64,000 bases of DNA from Acidimicrobiales bacterium (GCA_041394245.1 JAWKIR010000002.1:1240001-1304000), one strand, 5' to 3'. Numbered from the stretch's first letter, positions 45,246 to 53,787 are shown. Program-made: numbers and translations. Notes: a model not told the origin generated them from the sequence alone.

Positions 45246-46540
45246 CGCTGTGCTTCTCCATCGATCACGACTGCTTCACCCTTCAGAACCGTGTGCCGCA
45301 CACGACCGCGAACGGCCATGCCCTCGTACGGCGTGTTCCTGCTCCGGCTCGCCATGGCATCGCCCGACACCGTCCACGTCGTGTTCGGATCGATGATCGC
45401 GAGGTTCGCGGGCGAGCCCTCGACGATCGGCCCACCGTGGTCGGCCTGGATTCCCGCGATCGCCGCCGGCCGCCAACTCATCGCTGCGAGCAGCGCCTCG
45501 ATGGGCATGTCGAGGTGCGTGTTGGCGATGGCGAACGCGGTCTCGAGTCCGAGCATCCCCGGCGGTGCGTCGGCGAACGTGCGCTCCTTGTCCTGCTGCG
45601 TGTGGGGCGCATGGTCGGTCGCGATGGCGTCGATCGTGCCGTCGGCCAGCCCCTCCTTCACCGCGGCGACGTCGGCGTCGGTGCGCAGCGGCGGATGGAC
45701 CTTGAAGAGCGGGTCGTAGTAGGCACAGCACGCATCCGTCAGGCAGAAGTGATGGGTCGCCGCTTCCGCCGTGACCGGCAGACCGGCCGCCTTGGCCGCG
45801 CGGATCATCGCGACCGAGCCGGCCGTCGACATGTGTTGGAAGTGCACGCGGGTGCCCGTGAGGCGGGCGAGGGCGATGTCGCGCATCACCATCAGCTCCT
45901 CGGCCTCGGCCGGCTGACCGGGGATGCCGAGCCGACTCGACCACTCCCCCTCGTGCATGTAGGTCCCCTCGCTGAGCGCGCTGACCTCGCAGTGCTGGGC
46001 CAGCACGATCGGCTGACCGCCCGACAGGTGGGCGAGCGATCCCGCGTACTCGAGCGCCGTGCGCATGAGGCGGTCGTCCTGCACGCCCGTGCCGTCGTCG
46101 GTGAAGATGCGCACGCCGAGCTTCACCAACTCGGCCATCGGCGTGAGCGACTCGCCGTCACGACCGACGGTGATCGCGGCAGACGGACGAACGTCGCAGA
46201 TCGTGTCGGCGGCGAGGTCGATCACCTCGCGGATCACCGCCGCACAGTCCATGGCCGGCGTCGTGTTGGGCATGGCGATGACCGAGGTGAAGCCGCCGAG
46301 CGCAGCACCACGGGCGCCGGTCTCGATGGTCTCCGCCTCTTCCTTGCCAGGTTGGCGCAGATGCACGTGGAGATCGACGAATCCGGGGGCAACGACACAG
46401 TCGGTGGCATCGAGCGTCCGGTCACCGTCGAGGCCCTCGCCGACCGCGAGAACGGTGCCGTCGTCGGAGACGACGACGTCGGCGCGGCGGCTACCGCTCT
46501 GATCGACGACGGTGCCGCCCTTGATCACGGTGGCCGTCAT
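45242..46540 (-). CDS. pyrC: Dihydroorotase
   Basis: Zinc amidohydrolase, 432 residues: APGFVDLHVHLRQPGKEEAE (HxH metal site), SVIAMPNTTPAMD, the metal-binding TDDGTGV region, VTAEAATHHF and DAIATDHAPHT. The ATG at 46540 has a strong GGGAGGGAGGGG purine-rich site upstream; a longer frame to 46606 is not conserved. The start codon overlaps the stop of the micro-ORF at 46537-46638 by 4 bases instead of touching pyrB directly. Confidence 0.96.
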   Translation of the reverse strand: MTATVIKGGTVVDQSGSRRADVVVSDDGTVLAVGEGLDGDRTLDATDCVVAPGFVDLHVHLRQPGKEEAETIETGARGAALGGFTSVIAMPNTTPAMDCAAVIREVIDLAADTICDVRPSAAITVGRDGESLTPMAELVKLGVRIFTDDGTGVQDDRLMRTALEYAGSLAHLSGGQPIVLAQHCEVSALSEGTYMHEGEWSSRLGIPGQPAEAEELMVMRDIALARLTGTRVHFQHMSTAGSVAMIRAAKAAGLPVTAEAATHHFCLTDACCAYYDPLFKVHPPLRTDADVAAVKEGLADGTIDAIATDHAPHTQQDKERTFADAPPGMLGLETAFAIANTHLDMPIEALLAAMSWRPAAIAGIQADHGGPIVEGSPANLAIIDPNTTWTVSGDAMASRSRNTPYEGMAVRGRVRHTVLKGEAVVIDGEAQR

Positions 46541-46638
46541 CGCCCCTCCCTCCCCCGAGCGATCTCGGTCGGGAAGACCCTCGCGACACGTCGGGGAAGT
46601 CGACACAGATCGGGTGGTGGGGTGGGGTTGCCGCTCAT
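46537..46638 (-). CDS. Possible 33-residue micro-ORF linking pyrB and pyrC
   Basis: The 97 bases between the pyrB stop and the pyrC start hold exactly one small frame. Its ATG at 46638 overlaps the pyrB stop as ATGA, and its TGA overlaps the pyrC ATG as ATGA. The peptide opens MSGNPTPPPDLCRLPRRVAR and is Pro/Arg-rich with one Cys and no recognised family. Both overlaps match the coupling used by real genes here, so ribosomes could pass from pyrB through it to pyrC. It may be a real small protein, a translational relay or a gene remnant. Confidence 0.45.
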   Translation of the reverse strand: MSGNPTPPPDLCRLPRRVARVFPTEIARGREGR

Positions 46639-47585
46639 GCGACGTGGGCCCTTTCGTCGACGAGGTCGAGTCCCGACCCCAGGAGCAGATACAGCACGGC
46701 CATCCGCACGGCGATGCCGTTCGTGACCTGTTCGGTGATGACCGCGTTGGGTCGATCGGCGACCTCGCCGTCGATCTCCACCCCCCGGTTCATGGGCCCG
46801 GGATGCATGATCAGCGCGTCGTCGCGCAGCCGGGATGCGCGGGCCGCCGTGAGCCCGTACTCCTCATGGAATTCTCGAAGGGTCGGGACGACGGGCTTGC
46901 CCTGTCGTTCGAGCTGCATGCGCAGCAGGTAACAGATGTCGAGGTCGTCGATGACCTCGTCGAGGTCGTGGGTGACCGTCACCGGCCAGCCCTCCAGGCT
47001 GGGCGGGAGCAGCGTCCGGGGCGCCACGAAGGTCACCTCGGCACCCATCGTCGCGAACCCGATGGCGTTGGAGCGGGCGACTCGGGAGTGCTTGATGTCG
47101 CCGATGATCGCGATGCGGCGCCCGTCGAGGTCACCGAGGTGACGGGTTGCGGTGTAGATGTCGAGCAGCGACTGCGTCGGATGCTGGTGCCAGCCATCGC
47201 CGGCATTGACGACGCGGGCATCGGTCCACTGGGTGATCCGGTGTGGGGCCCCCGCTCCCGCGTGGCGGATGACGATGCCGTCGACGCCCATGGCCGAGAT
47301 CGTCTCGACCGTGTCGCGCAGCGACTCGCCCTTGTTCACCGAGGAGGAGCCGACGCTGAAGTTCATGGTGTCGGCCGAGAGCCGCTTGGCCGCGGTCTCG
47401 AACGAGAGCTTGGTGCGCGTCGAGTCCTCGTAGAACAACCAGGCGATCGTCTTGCCCCGCAGCGCGGGGACCTTCGGGATCTGGCGCTCGCTCACCTCCG
47501 CGAACGACTCGGTCAGGTTCAGGAGCTGCTCGATGTCGTCGCGATCGAGGTCGGCCATCGAGAGCAGGTGTCGCATGGCGCTCAC
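46635..47585 (-). CDS. pyrB: Aspartate carbamoyltransferase catalytic subunit
   Basis: Commits carbamoyl phosphate to pyrimidines. 316 residues with RHLLSMADLDRDDIEQLL, the carbamoyl-phosphate loop EDSTRTKLSFE (STRTK 55-59), GDGWHQHPTQSLLDIYT and IMHPGPMNRGVEI. No pyrI regulatory chain is present, as in actinobacteria. The GTG at 47585 overlaps the pyrR stop by 4 bases; an ATG three codons later is equally conserved. Confidence 0.96.
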   Translation of the reverse strand: MSAMRHLLSMADLDRDDIEQLLNLTESFAEVSERQIPKVPALRGKTIAWLFYEDSTRTKLSFETAAKRLSADTMNFSVGSSSVNKGESLRDTVETISAMGVDGIVIRHAGAGAPHRITQWTDARVVNAGDGWHQHPTQSLLDIYTATRHLGDLDGRRIAIIGDIKHSRVARSNAIGFATMGAEVTFVAPRTLLPPSLEGWPVTVTHDLDEVIDDLDICYLLRMQLERQGKPVVPTLREFHEEYGLTAARASRLRDDALIMHPGPMNRGVEIDGEVADRPNAVITEQVTNGIAVRMAVLYLLLGSGLDLVDERAHVA

Positions 47586-48148
47586 GACACATCTCCGAGA
47601 TCCACGCCATCGTCGTGCACGTCGACGAGCTCGTCGCGTCGGGTCGGCAGGTTCTTGCCGACATAGTCGGGGCGGATCGGCAGCTCCCGGTGACCGCGGT
47701 CGACCATCACCGCGAGCTGGATCGCCTGCGGCCGCCCGTAGCTGTGGATCGCGTCGAGCGCGGCTCGGACGGTGCGTCCGGTGTAGAGCACGTCGTCGAC
47801 AAAGACGATCACCTTGCCGGTCGGGTCGACGGGGATCTCGGTCGGGGCCTCGAGCTTGACCGGCCGCAGCCCGAAGTCGTCGCGGTACATCGTGGCGTCG
47901 AGGCTGCCCACCGGCACGTCGCTGCCCTCGATCTCGCGGATGTCGTCGACGAGACGCCGGGCGAGACCTACCCCGCCCGTTTGCAACCCGATGATCATCA
48001 GGTCGGCGGCGCCGTGGTTCCGCTCGAGGATCTCGTGCGCCATCCGACGAACGGCTCGGGTGACATCGTCCGATGTCATCACCCGGGTCCGGGCCCGGAA
48101 ATCGCCGCCGGATGGCGGCGCAGCCAGGCGACGTTCACGCTCTGCCAC
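47582..48148 (-). CDS. pyrR: Bifunctional pyr operon regulator/uracil phosphoribosyltransferase
   Basis: RNA-binding regulator of the operon, 188 residues. The PRPP-binding motif VIVFVDDVLYTGRTVRAALD is intact, as are LMIIGLQTGGVGLARRL and VDRGHRELPIRPDYVGKNLP. It senses UMP and binds pyr mRNA. The GTG at 48148 has AAGGA 4 bases upstream, and a perfect PyrR-binding loop lies 24-37 bases upstream of the start, so PyrR probably represses its own translation and that of the coupled operon. Confidence 0.95.
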   Translation of the reverse strand: MAERERRLAAPPSGGDFRARTRVMTSDDVTRAVRRMAHEILERNHGAADLMIIGLQTGGVGLARRLVDDIREIEGSDVPVGSLDATMYRDDFGLRPVKLEAPTEIPVDPTGKVIVFVDDVLYTGRTVRAALDAIHSYGRPQAIQLAVMVDRGHRELPIRPDYVGKNLPTRRDELVDVHDDGVDLGDVS

Positions 48149-48171
48149 GTTGTCCTTCTCTCGTCCGTATG

Positions 48172-48185
48172 AGCCTCTCCGGACT
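48172..48185 (-). promoter_or_regulatory. PyrR-binding RNA loop in the pyr leader
   Basis: AGTCCGGAGAGGCT on the minus strand fits every position of the known PyrR loop consensus ARUCCNGNGAGGYU. Flanking ATGAG and CTCAT (48169-48188) close a stem. It lies just upstream of the pyrR ribosome binding site. No terminator follows in the short leader, which suggests translational control as described for mycobacteria rather than Bacillus-type attenuation. Confidence 0.75.
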
Positions 48186-48205
48186 CATTTCACGGTCGGA
48201 AAGGG

Positions 48206-48211
48206 AACGTA
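48206..48211 (-). promoter_or_regulatory. Possible -10 element of the pyr operon
   Basis: TACGTT on the minus strand, upstream of the PyrR loop; would give a leader of about 50 bases. No convincing -35 box was seen. The rest of the 157-base gap between the acetyltransferase stop and pyrR shows nothing else identifiable. Confidence 0.3.
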
Positions 48212-48305
48212 ACAGACGCGTACGCCGCGACCCCGCGCGGTTTCCTGTGGATATCGCGCGTCCCACGGATATCGAGCGAACCCCGGTCCGCTCCCGCCGG
48301 CGCAA

Positions 48306-48812
48306 TCAGGCCGACCGGCGCCACACGCCGGGGGCGAGGGTTTCGAAACCGGCGGCGCGGGCGACGGCCTCGGAGGCGTGATTGTCGGCGGCGATCTCCG
48401 CGAGGACGTCGGTGATCTCTCCGGTCGAGAAGGCCCACTCGAGCACCAACGAGACGGCCTCGCGAGCGAGACCACGACCACGCCGGTCCTCCTGGAGCCA
48501 CCAACCGATCATCGCCGCCTGTCGGCCGGCGTCGAACGCGGAGAAGCCGATCTCACCCATCACGGCATCGTCGGTCGGGTCGGCGATCACGAGATCGAAG
48601 GCGAGACCGGCGAGTCGACGCGCCTCCCAGCCCGCGATCCACCGGACGGCTGCCTCGACCGAACGATCGGGCGGCGGTTCGGAACCGGCGGCGATCCGCA
48701 CGTCGTGCCACGCCGCCGAGAGAGCGGCGGCGTCCCCGATCGCCCACGGGCGCAGTCGGAAGCGATCAGTGGCGAGGTCGGGGACCTCGAGGACGACCGG
48801 ACCGGGAGTCAC
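48306..48812 (-). CDS. RimJ/RimL-type GNAT acetyltransferase
   Basis: 168 residues, GNAT fold: LATDRFRLRPWAIGDAAALS at the N-terminus, GEIGFSAFDAGRQAAMIGWW in the middle, the acetyl-CoA loop DRRGRGLAREAVSLVLEWAF, and the closing NHASEAVARAAGFETLAPGV, typical of RimJ/RimL relatives. The substrate is unknown. The GTG start overlaps the nusB stop by 4 bases (GTGA), so it is the last gene of the efp-nusB run and is not part of the pyr operon. Confidence 0.85.
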   Translation of the reverse strand: MTPGPVVLEVPDLATDRFRLRPWAIGDAAALSAAWHDVRIAAGSEPPPDRSVEAAVRWIAGWEARRLAGLAFDLVIADPTDDAVMGEIGFSAFDAGRQAAMIGWWLQEDRRGRGLAREAVSLVLEWAFSTGEITDVLAEIAADNHASEAVARAAGFETLAPGVWRRSA

Positions 48813-49228
48813 GCCTCGCGGGGACGGAGTTCGTCGGCCACCGAACGCAGCACACCGTTGAGGAACCGGGGTGAGTCCTCACCGCAGTACTGCGTCGCCA
48901 ACTCGACCGCTTCGCTCAACACCGCGCCGGTCGGCACGTCGGGCCGTGACCGCAGTTCCCATGTCGCCATGCGCGCGATGACGCGGTCGACGACCGCCAT
49001 GCGGTGGATGGTCCAATTGGTCAGGTTGCGACCGATGATCTCGTCGAGCTGGGCACGGTCGGCGTCGACCCCCTCGACCACGGCGACCGCGTAGTCCTCG
49101 AGCGGGATCTCGCGCGACGCGAGACCTTCCGGCACCGGATCACCGGTGAGCTCGGTTTCGTAGAGGAACGACAGCGCCTCTTCACGCGCTTCGCGACGGC
49201 CACCGAGGCCCGAGCCGGAAGGATTCAC
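48809..49228 (-). CDS. nusB: Transcription antitermination factor NusB
   Basis: 139 residues, all-helical RNA-binding protein acting with NusE in rRNA antitermination. RREAREEALSFLYETELTGD, IGRNLTNWTIHRMAVVDRVI and TGAVLSEAVELATQYCGEDS then RFLNGVLRSVADEL are typical. The GTG start overlaps the efp stop by 4 bases. efp-nusB ahead of pyrR is the usual actinobacterial order. Confidence 0.95.
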   Translation of the reverse strand: MNPSGSGLGGRREAREEALSFLYETELTGDPVPEGLASREIPLEDYAVAVVEGVDADRAQLDEIIGRNLTNWTIHRMAVVDRVIARMATWELRSRPDVPTGAVLSEAVELATQYCGEDSPRFLNGVLRSVADELRPREA

Positions 49229-49788
49229 GCTCGGCTGAGGTATTCCCCGGATCGCGTGTCGATCTTGACCCGCTCCCCGGTCTCGATGAAGAGCGGAACC
49301 TGGATCACGAGGCCGGTCTCGAGCGTCGCCGGCTTGGTGCCGCCCGACGAACGATCGCCCTGGAGACCGGGTTCGGTCTGCGCGATGGTCAACTCGACGG
49401 ACGCCGCCATGTCGGTGCCGACGATCTCGGTACCGAACATGAGCAGGGTCGCGGTCGAACCGTCGACGATGTAGTTGCCCGTGTCGCCGAGGGCTGCGGG
49501 CGAGACATGGATCTGCTCGTAGCTCTCGTTGTCCATGAAGACGTAGTCGTCGCCGTCCTTGTAGAGGAAGTTCATCTCGCGCTTGTCGATCGTGGCGCGT
49601 TCGACCTTCTCACCGGCACGGAAGGTGCGCTCGACGGTGCCACCGGCGCGGACGTTGCGGAGGCTGGTACGGACGAAAGCGTGTCCCTTGCCCGGCTTCA
49701 CGTGCTGGAAGTCGACGATCTGGAACAGGCCGTCGTCGAGCTCGAGGGTCATCCCGTTCTTCAGATCGTTGGTGGTGATGGTCGGCAC
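49225..49788 (-). CDS. efp: Elongation factor P
   Basis: Relieves ribosome stalling at polyproline. 187 residues, three beta-barrel domains: ITTNDLKNGMTLELDDGLFQ, the loop HVKPGKGHAFVRTSLRN with Lys34 at the tip, and the C-terminal GERVKIDTRSGEYLSRA. The unmodified or lysine-type PGKG tip argues against arginine-rhamnosyl EF-P. The GTG start has AGGAG 6 bases upstream. Confidence 0.97.
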   Translation of the reverse strand: MPTITTNDLKNGMTLELDDGLFQIVDFQHVKPGKGHAFVRTSLRNVRAGGTVERTFRAGEKVERATIDKREMNFLYKDGDDYVFMDNESYEQIHVSPAALGDTGNYIVDGSTATLLMFGTEIVGTDMAASVELTIAQTEPGLQGDRSSGGTKPATLETGLVIQVPLFIETGERVKIDTRSGEYLSRA

Positions 49789-49810
49789 GGGAACTCCTGG
49801 CTGTCTTGAC

Positions 49811-50908
49811 TTAACGCGAGGTCAGCGAGATCTTCGGGGAACGAGTCAGCGGTCGGCAGCCGTCGTCGGTGACGACCACCATGTCTTCGACCCGGACGCC
49901 GCCGATGCCGGGAAGATAGATCCCGGGCTCGACGGTGATGACCTGGCCGGGCTGGAGGATAGCGGTGTTGCCGGCCCGGACCGAGGGGAGCTCGTGGATG
50001 TCGAGTCCGACGCCATGACCGGTTCCGTGGCCGAACTCCGGGCCGTAGCCCTCCTCGGTGATCAGGCTGCGGCAGACCCGGTCGATCTCACCGACCTCGA
50101 TGCCGGGCCGTACGGCGGCAACACCGGCGGCCTGGGCCCGGGTGACGAGATCGTGGATCGCGATCGCGGTCTCGTCGGGTGTGCCCACGACGAAGGTGCG
50201 GGTCATGTCGCTGCGGTAGCCGTCGACGACCGACCCGGCGTCGATCACGACGAGATCACCGTCGACGAACACCCGATCGCCGGGTCGGGCGTGGGGAAGC
50301 GCGGCATTCGGTCCGCCGGCGACGATCGTCTCGTAGGCCGGACCCGAGGCTCCGCGGGCTCGCATGCCGTCGTCGAGCGCGTCGGCGAGTCGACGTTCGG
50401 TCGTGCCCGGGACCAGGAGGGGGGCCACTTCGGCCAGGACCTCGTCGACGATCTCGGCCGCGCGCTGCATGCGGGCGAGCTCGGCCGCGTCCTTGACGCT
50501 GCGCAACTCGGTGATCATCGACTGCGTGGCCACGAGGTCACCCTCGAGCACCGCCTCCCACCGTTGCTGCGCGGCCCAGCTGATGTCGTCGGCCTCGAGG
50601 GCGACCCGGCCCAGCCCGCGAAGGCGCACCGCGCCATCCCCCACCACATCGGCGCTCACCTGGACCTCGACCGGCGCACCGCTGTCGGCGATCTGGGCTG
50701 GTGCCTGGGTGGCGTAGCGGCTGTCGGTGATCAGTGTCGCCGCGCCTGGTGTCACCACCAGGACGCCGAACGATCCGGTGAACCCGGTGCACCAGCGAAC
50801 GTTGGTGAGGTCGGTGATCACGAGGGCATCGGCCCCGGCGTCGGCGGTCGCGGCACGGACCCGGTCGAGCCGGCCGTCGACGCGGATCGGCGGCAGACCG
50901 GTCGTCAC
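49811..50908 (-). CDS. pepQ: Xaa-Pro peptidase (M24 family)
   Basis: Dinuclear-metal aminopeptidase of 365 residues. A creatinase-like N-terminal domain (ALVITDLTNVRWCTGFTGSF) precedes the catalytic domain with ligands in VIDAGSVVDGYRSDMTRTF, FGHGTGHGVGLDIHE, ITVEPGIYLPG and VRVEDMVVV, all present. The GTG at 50908 overlaps the aroQ stop by 4 bases. It lies 22 bases upstream of efp; PepQ and EF-P both concern proline-containing chains. Confidence 0.92.
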   Translation of the reverse strand: MTTGLPPIRVDGRLDRVRAATADAGADALVITDLTNVRWCTGFTGSFGVLVVTPGAATLITDSRYATQAPAQIADSGAPVEVQVSADVVGDGAVRLRGLGRVALEADDISWAAQQRWEAVLEGDLVATQSMITELRSVKDAAELARMQRAAEIVDEVLAEVAPLLVPGTTERRLADALDDGMRARGASGPAYETIVAGGPNAALPHARPGDRVFVDGDLVVIDAGSVVDGYRSDMTRTFVVGTPDETAIAIHDLVTRAQAAGVAAVRPGIEVGEIDRVCRSLITEEGYGPEFGHGTGHGVGLDIHELPSVRAGNTAILQPGQVITVEPGIYLPGIGGVRVEDMVVVTDDGCRPLTRSPKISLTSR

Positions 50909-51345
50909 GCGAGGAGCTCGGCCATCGCCTCGGCGGCGAGTCGATAGCCGTCGCCTCCGAACCCCGAGATCGACCCGGTCGAGACCGGGCTGACGACCGA
51001 CGTGCGCCGCCACGGCTCCCGGGCATCCGGGTTGGACAGGTGGAGCTCGATCACCGGGCCGTCGAAGGCGGCCAGCGCATCGTGGATCGCCCACGACGAG
51101 TGCGTGAACGCACCGGGGTTGACGATGATCCCGGCATGAGCGACGCGGGCGGCGTGGATCGCGTCGATGAGCTCACCCTCGTGATTCGACTGGAGCGCCA
51201 CGATGTCGAAGCCCCGGGCATCGGCCGCGGCGGTGGCCGTGCGCACATGGTCGTCGAGGGTCGCCGTTCCGTAGATCTCCGGCTCCCTCGAGCCGAGCAG
51301 GTTGAGGTTCGGTCCGTGCAACAGCAAGACGGTGGGTCGACTCAT
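50905..51345 (-). CDS. aroQ: 3-dehydroquinate dehydratase, type II
   Basis: Third shikimate step, 146 residues, dodecameric type II enzyme. VLLLHGPNLNLLGSREPEIY has the catalytic Tyr region, with QSNHEGELIDAIH, VNPGAFTHSSWAIHDAL and IELHLSNPDAREPWR. The ATG overlaps the aroB stop by 4 bases. Confidence 0.95.
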   Translation of the reverse strand: MSRPTVLLLHGPNLNLLGSREPEIYGTATLDDHVRTATAAADARGFDIVALQSNHEGELIDAIHAARVAHAGIIVNPGAFTHSSWAIHDALAAFDGPVIELHLSNPDAREPWRRTSVVSPVSTGSISGFGGDGYRLAAEAMAELLA

Positions 51346-52346
51346 CGGATGGCCTCCATGGCATCGGCGAGCACGGCACGATCGACCCCGACGACGGTCT
51401 CGACGCCGTCGTCGCCGTCGAGCACCAGGGTGATGCCGTCGATCGCCTTCTTGTCGCGGCTGAACAGGTCGAGCAGTTGCTCGGGGTCGAGATCGGGAGG
51501 CAGCGAATGCGGCAGGTCGTAGGCCGACAGCACCCGGCGGTGCTCGGCCATCCGGGCCTCGTCGATCCGACCCAACCGCAGCGCGACCTCGCCGGCGTAG
51601 GCGATGCCGACCGCGACGGCCTCCCCGTGGCGCAGGTCGTAGGCGCCGGCCGTCTCGATCGCGTGCGCGAGCGTGTGGCCGTAGTTCAGGATCGCCCGGC
51701 GACCGCCCTCGCGCTCGTCGGCGGCGACCACCGCGGCCTTGATCCGCACGCACGCCGCGACCCGCTCCTCGATGTCGAGTTCGTCGAGGCGACCGCCCCC
51801 GAGGAAGTGGTACTTGGCCACCTCGCCCACACCGCTCCGGTACTCACGGGGCGGAAGGGTCTTCAGCGTGTCGGTGTCGCAGAGCACCGCCGACGGCTGC
51901 CAGAACGCTCCGACGAGGTTCTTGCCCTCCGGAAGGTTGACGCCGGTCTTGCCACCGATCGCGGCGTCGACCTGTCCGAGCAGGGTCGTCGACACACTGA
52001 CGAAGCGGATCCCGCGGTGGTAGACGGCGGCCACGAAGCCGGCCAGGTCGGTGACGACGCCACCACCGACGCCGACGATCGCGTCGGCTCGCGTGAAGCC
52101 GGCCTCGGCCATCCGGCGGCACACCTGCTCGACGACGGTGAGGGACTTCGCCGCTTCCCCATCGGGGACGGCGATGACCTCGTGATCGACCCCCGGATCC
52201 ACATCCCACGGGATGCCCGCCTGAGTGATCACGGCGACCCGCCTGGCCCCCTGGGGAACGACCTCGGGCAGGAGTTCACGAACGCCGGCACCGACGTGGA
52301 CGGGGTAGCTCCGCTGCTCGAGATCGACCGAGATGGTGATGGTCAT
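51342..52346 (-). CDS. aroB: 3-dehydroquinate synthase
   Basis: Second shikimate step; NAD+ and metal dependent. 334 residues with AIVGVGGGVVTDLAGFVAAV, VSVSTTLLGQVDAAIGGKTG, SGVGEVAKYHFLGGG and the metal His in LNYGHTLAHAIETAG. The ATG overlaps the aroK stop by 4 bases. Confidence 0.97.
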   Translation of the reverse strand: MTITISVDLEQRSYPVHVGAGVRELLPEVVPQGARRVAVITQAGIPWDVDPGVDHEVIAVPDGEAAKSLTVVEQVCRRMAEAGFTRADAIVGVGGGVVTDLAGFVAAVYHRGIRFVSVSTTLLGQVDAAIGGKTGVNLPEGKNLVGAFWQPSAVLCDTDTLKTLPPREYRSGVGEVAKYHFLGGGRLDELDIEERVAACVRIKAAVVAADEREGGRRAILNYGHTLAHAIETAGAYDLRHGEAVAVGIAYAGEVALRLGRIDEARMAEHRRVLSAYDLPHSLPPDLDPEQLLDLFSRDKKAIDGITLVLDGDDGVETVVGVDRAVLADAMEAIR

Positions 52347-52861
52347 GCCGGGGCTCCTTCCATCGCCGCCACGATCGCGTCGACGCAGTCGACGTGGCGC
52401 ATCGAGGTGGTGTCGACCCGAAGATCGGCGACCTCGAGATAGCCGGGATTTCGCTCGTCGATCTTGTCGCGGAGCGCGGCCCGGACGTCGCCCTGCAGCA
52501 GCGGCCGACCTCGTCCGGATCCGACACGGGCGGTGAGCGCGTCGATCGAACCATCGAGCCAGACGACGAATGCGTCGACATTGCGCAGGAGCTCACGGTT
52601 CGCGGCGGTGACGACGATGCCGCCGCCGGTCGATACGACCGCCGGCGACGCGAGAGCTTCGCCGAGCGCTTCGGTCTCGAGTTCTCGGAATCGCTCCTCG
52701 CCGTCGTGCTCGAAGATCTCGTCGATCGGCGCGCCGGCCGCCTCGACCACGAGTTCGTCGGTGTCGACATGGCTCATCTCGAGCCGCCGCGCCAGGGCGC
52801 GCCCGACCGTCGACTTGCCCGACCCCATGGGGCCGACCAGCACGATGGCGCGAGACGACAT
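52343..52861 (-). CDS. aroK: Shikimate kinase
   Basis: Phosphorylates shikimate, 172 residues. P-loop GPMGSGKST at residues 10-18, VDTDELVVEAAGAPIDEIFE (shikimate-binding DTD), FRELETEALGEAL and VVSTGGGIVV. Chorismate synthase (aroC), which precedes aroK in mycobacteria, is absent here. TACCCT lies 7 bases before the ATG, so aroK-aroB-aroQ-pepQ starts its own unit. Confidence 0.96.
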   Translation of the reverse strand: MSSRAIVLVGPMGSGKSTVGRALARRLEMSHVDTDELVVEAAGAPIDEIFEHDGEERFRELETEALGEALASPAVVSTGGGIVVTAANRELLRNVDAFVVWLDGSIDALTARVGSGRGRPLLQGDVRAALRDKIDERNPGYLEVADLRVDTTSMRHVDCVDAIVAAMEGAPA

Positions 52862-52868
52862 GCCGTGA

Positions 52869-52874
52869 AGGGTA
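52869..52874 (-). promoter_or_regulatory. -10 element for leaderless aroK
   Basis: TACCCT on the minus strand, 7 bases before the aroK ATG, in the 60-base gap after the prepilin peptidase gene. Confidence 0.5.
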
Positions 52875-52921
52875 CCGGTCGGCCACCGGCCCGTCGGGAT
52901 GGGTTTCGCCCGATCCCCGCG

Positions 52922-53761
52922 TCAGAGGATCGCGTCGGCGAAGAAGACGACCACGACGGTGCCTGCGGCGAGGGCCGGTCCGAACGGCATCGACTGCGAG
53001 AGCAGACGAGCGGGCTGACCGTCGTCGCCGGCCTCCGGATCGGGAAGGACGTCACGCGAGAGCCGACGACGCAGAACGGCGATGAGCAGACCGCCGATTC
53101 CCCCGACGAGGCAGGACAGGAGGAGGGCGTAGAAGACGAGGCGGAACACCGGCGTCCACCCCACCCACACCGAACCCGCGGCCCAGCCGAGGTGCAGCCC
53201 GAGCAGGAGGGCGAGTTTCACGTCGCCGAACCCCATGCCACGGGGTGAGATCAGGTGCATGACGAGCAGGAACCCTCCGTAGAGGGCCATGCCACCGAGC
53301 GCCTTGGTGATCGCCGACGGCCGGTCGATGCCGATGCCGGCCACCACCATGGTGAGCAGCGACAAACCCAGCGACGGGAACACGAGTCGATCCGGCAGCC
53401 GGTAGACGTACATGTCGATCACCGAGAGACCGAGCGTCGACGTGACGAGCACGAGCGGTGGCAGCAGCGTCCACTCCCAACCGTGGTCGACGGCGACCGC
53501 CACCCACAGAAGCATCGTCAGGACCTCGACGACGGGGTATGCAGGCGTGATCCGGTGACCACAGTGAGGACAACTGCCCTTCAGCCGTACCCAGGACAGA
53601 ACCGGGATCGTGTCGGCATGGCCGAGTGTCTGATCGCAGAACGGACAGCGTGAACGCAGCGTGAGCGGCGTCTTGTCGGGGATCCGATCGACGAGCATCG
53701 TGACGAATCCGCCGACCACCAGACCGATCGGGACGGCGAGGAGGATGACCAGGAGGTCCAT
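52922..53761 (-). CDS. Prepilin peptidase/N-methyltransferase (A24 family)
   Basis: Membrane aspartic protease of 279 residues that processes type IV pilin-like precursors. The N-terminal zinc-type cysteine pairs CPFC and CPHC (N-methyltransferase loop) are present, followed by about seven to eight membrane segments. The two catalytic aspartates are in SVIDMYVYRLPDRLVFPSLG and GMGFGDVKLALLLG. Pilin or secretion genes must be elsewhere. It lies between the DUF4388 gene and aroK; TAGGGT is 9 bases before the ATG. Confidence 0.93.
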   Translation of the reverse strand: MDLLVILLAVPIGLVVGGFVTMLVDRIPDKTPLTLRSRCPFCDQTLGHADTIPVLSWVRLKGSCPHCGHRITPAYPVVEVLTMLLWVAVAVDHGWEWTLLPPLVLVTSTLGLSVIDMYVYRLPDRLVFPSLGLSLLTMVVAGIGIDRPSAITKALGGMALYGGFLLVMHLISPRGMGFGDVKLALLLGLHLGWAAGSVWVGWTPVFRLVFYALLLSCLVGGIGGLLIAVLRRRLSRDVLPDPEAGDDGQPARLLSQSMPFGPALAAGTVVVVFFADAIL

Positions 53762-53770
53762 GGGAAACGG

Positions 53771-53776
53771 ACCCTA
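53771..53776 (-). promoter_or_regulatory. -10 element before the prepilin peptidase gene
   Basis: TAGGGT on the minus strand, 9 bases before the ATG at 53761. Confidence 0.4.
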
Positions 53777-53787
53777 GGGCCCCGAGC

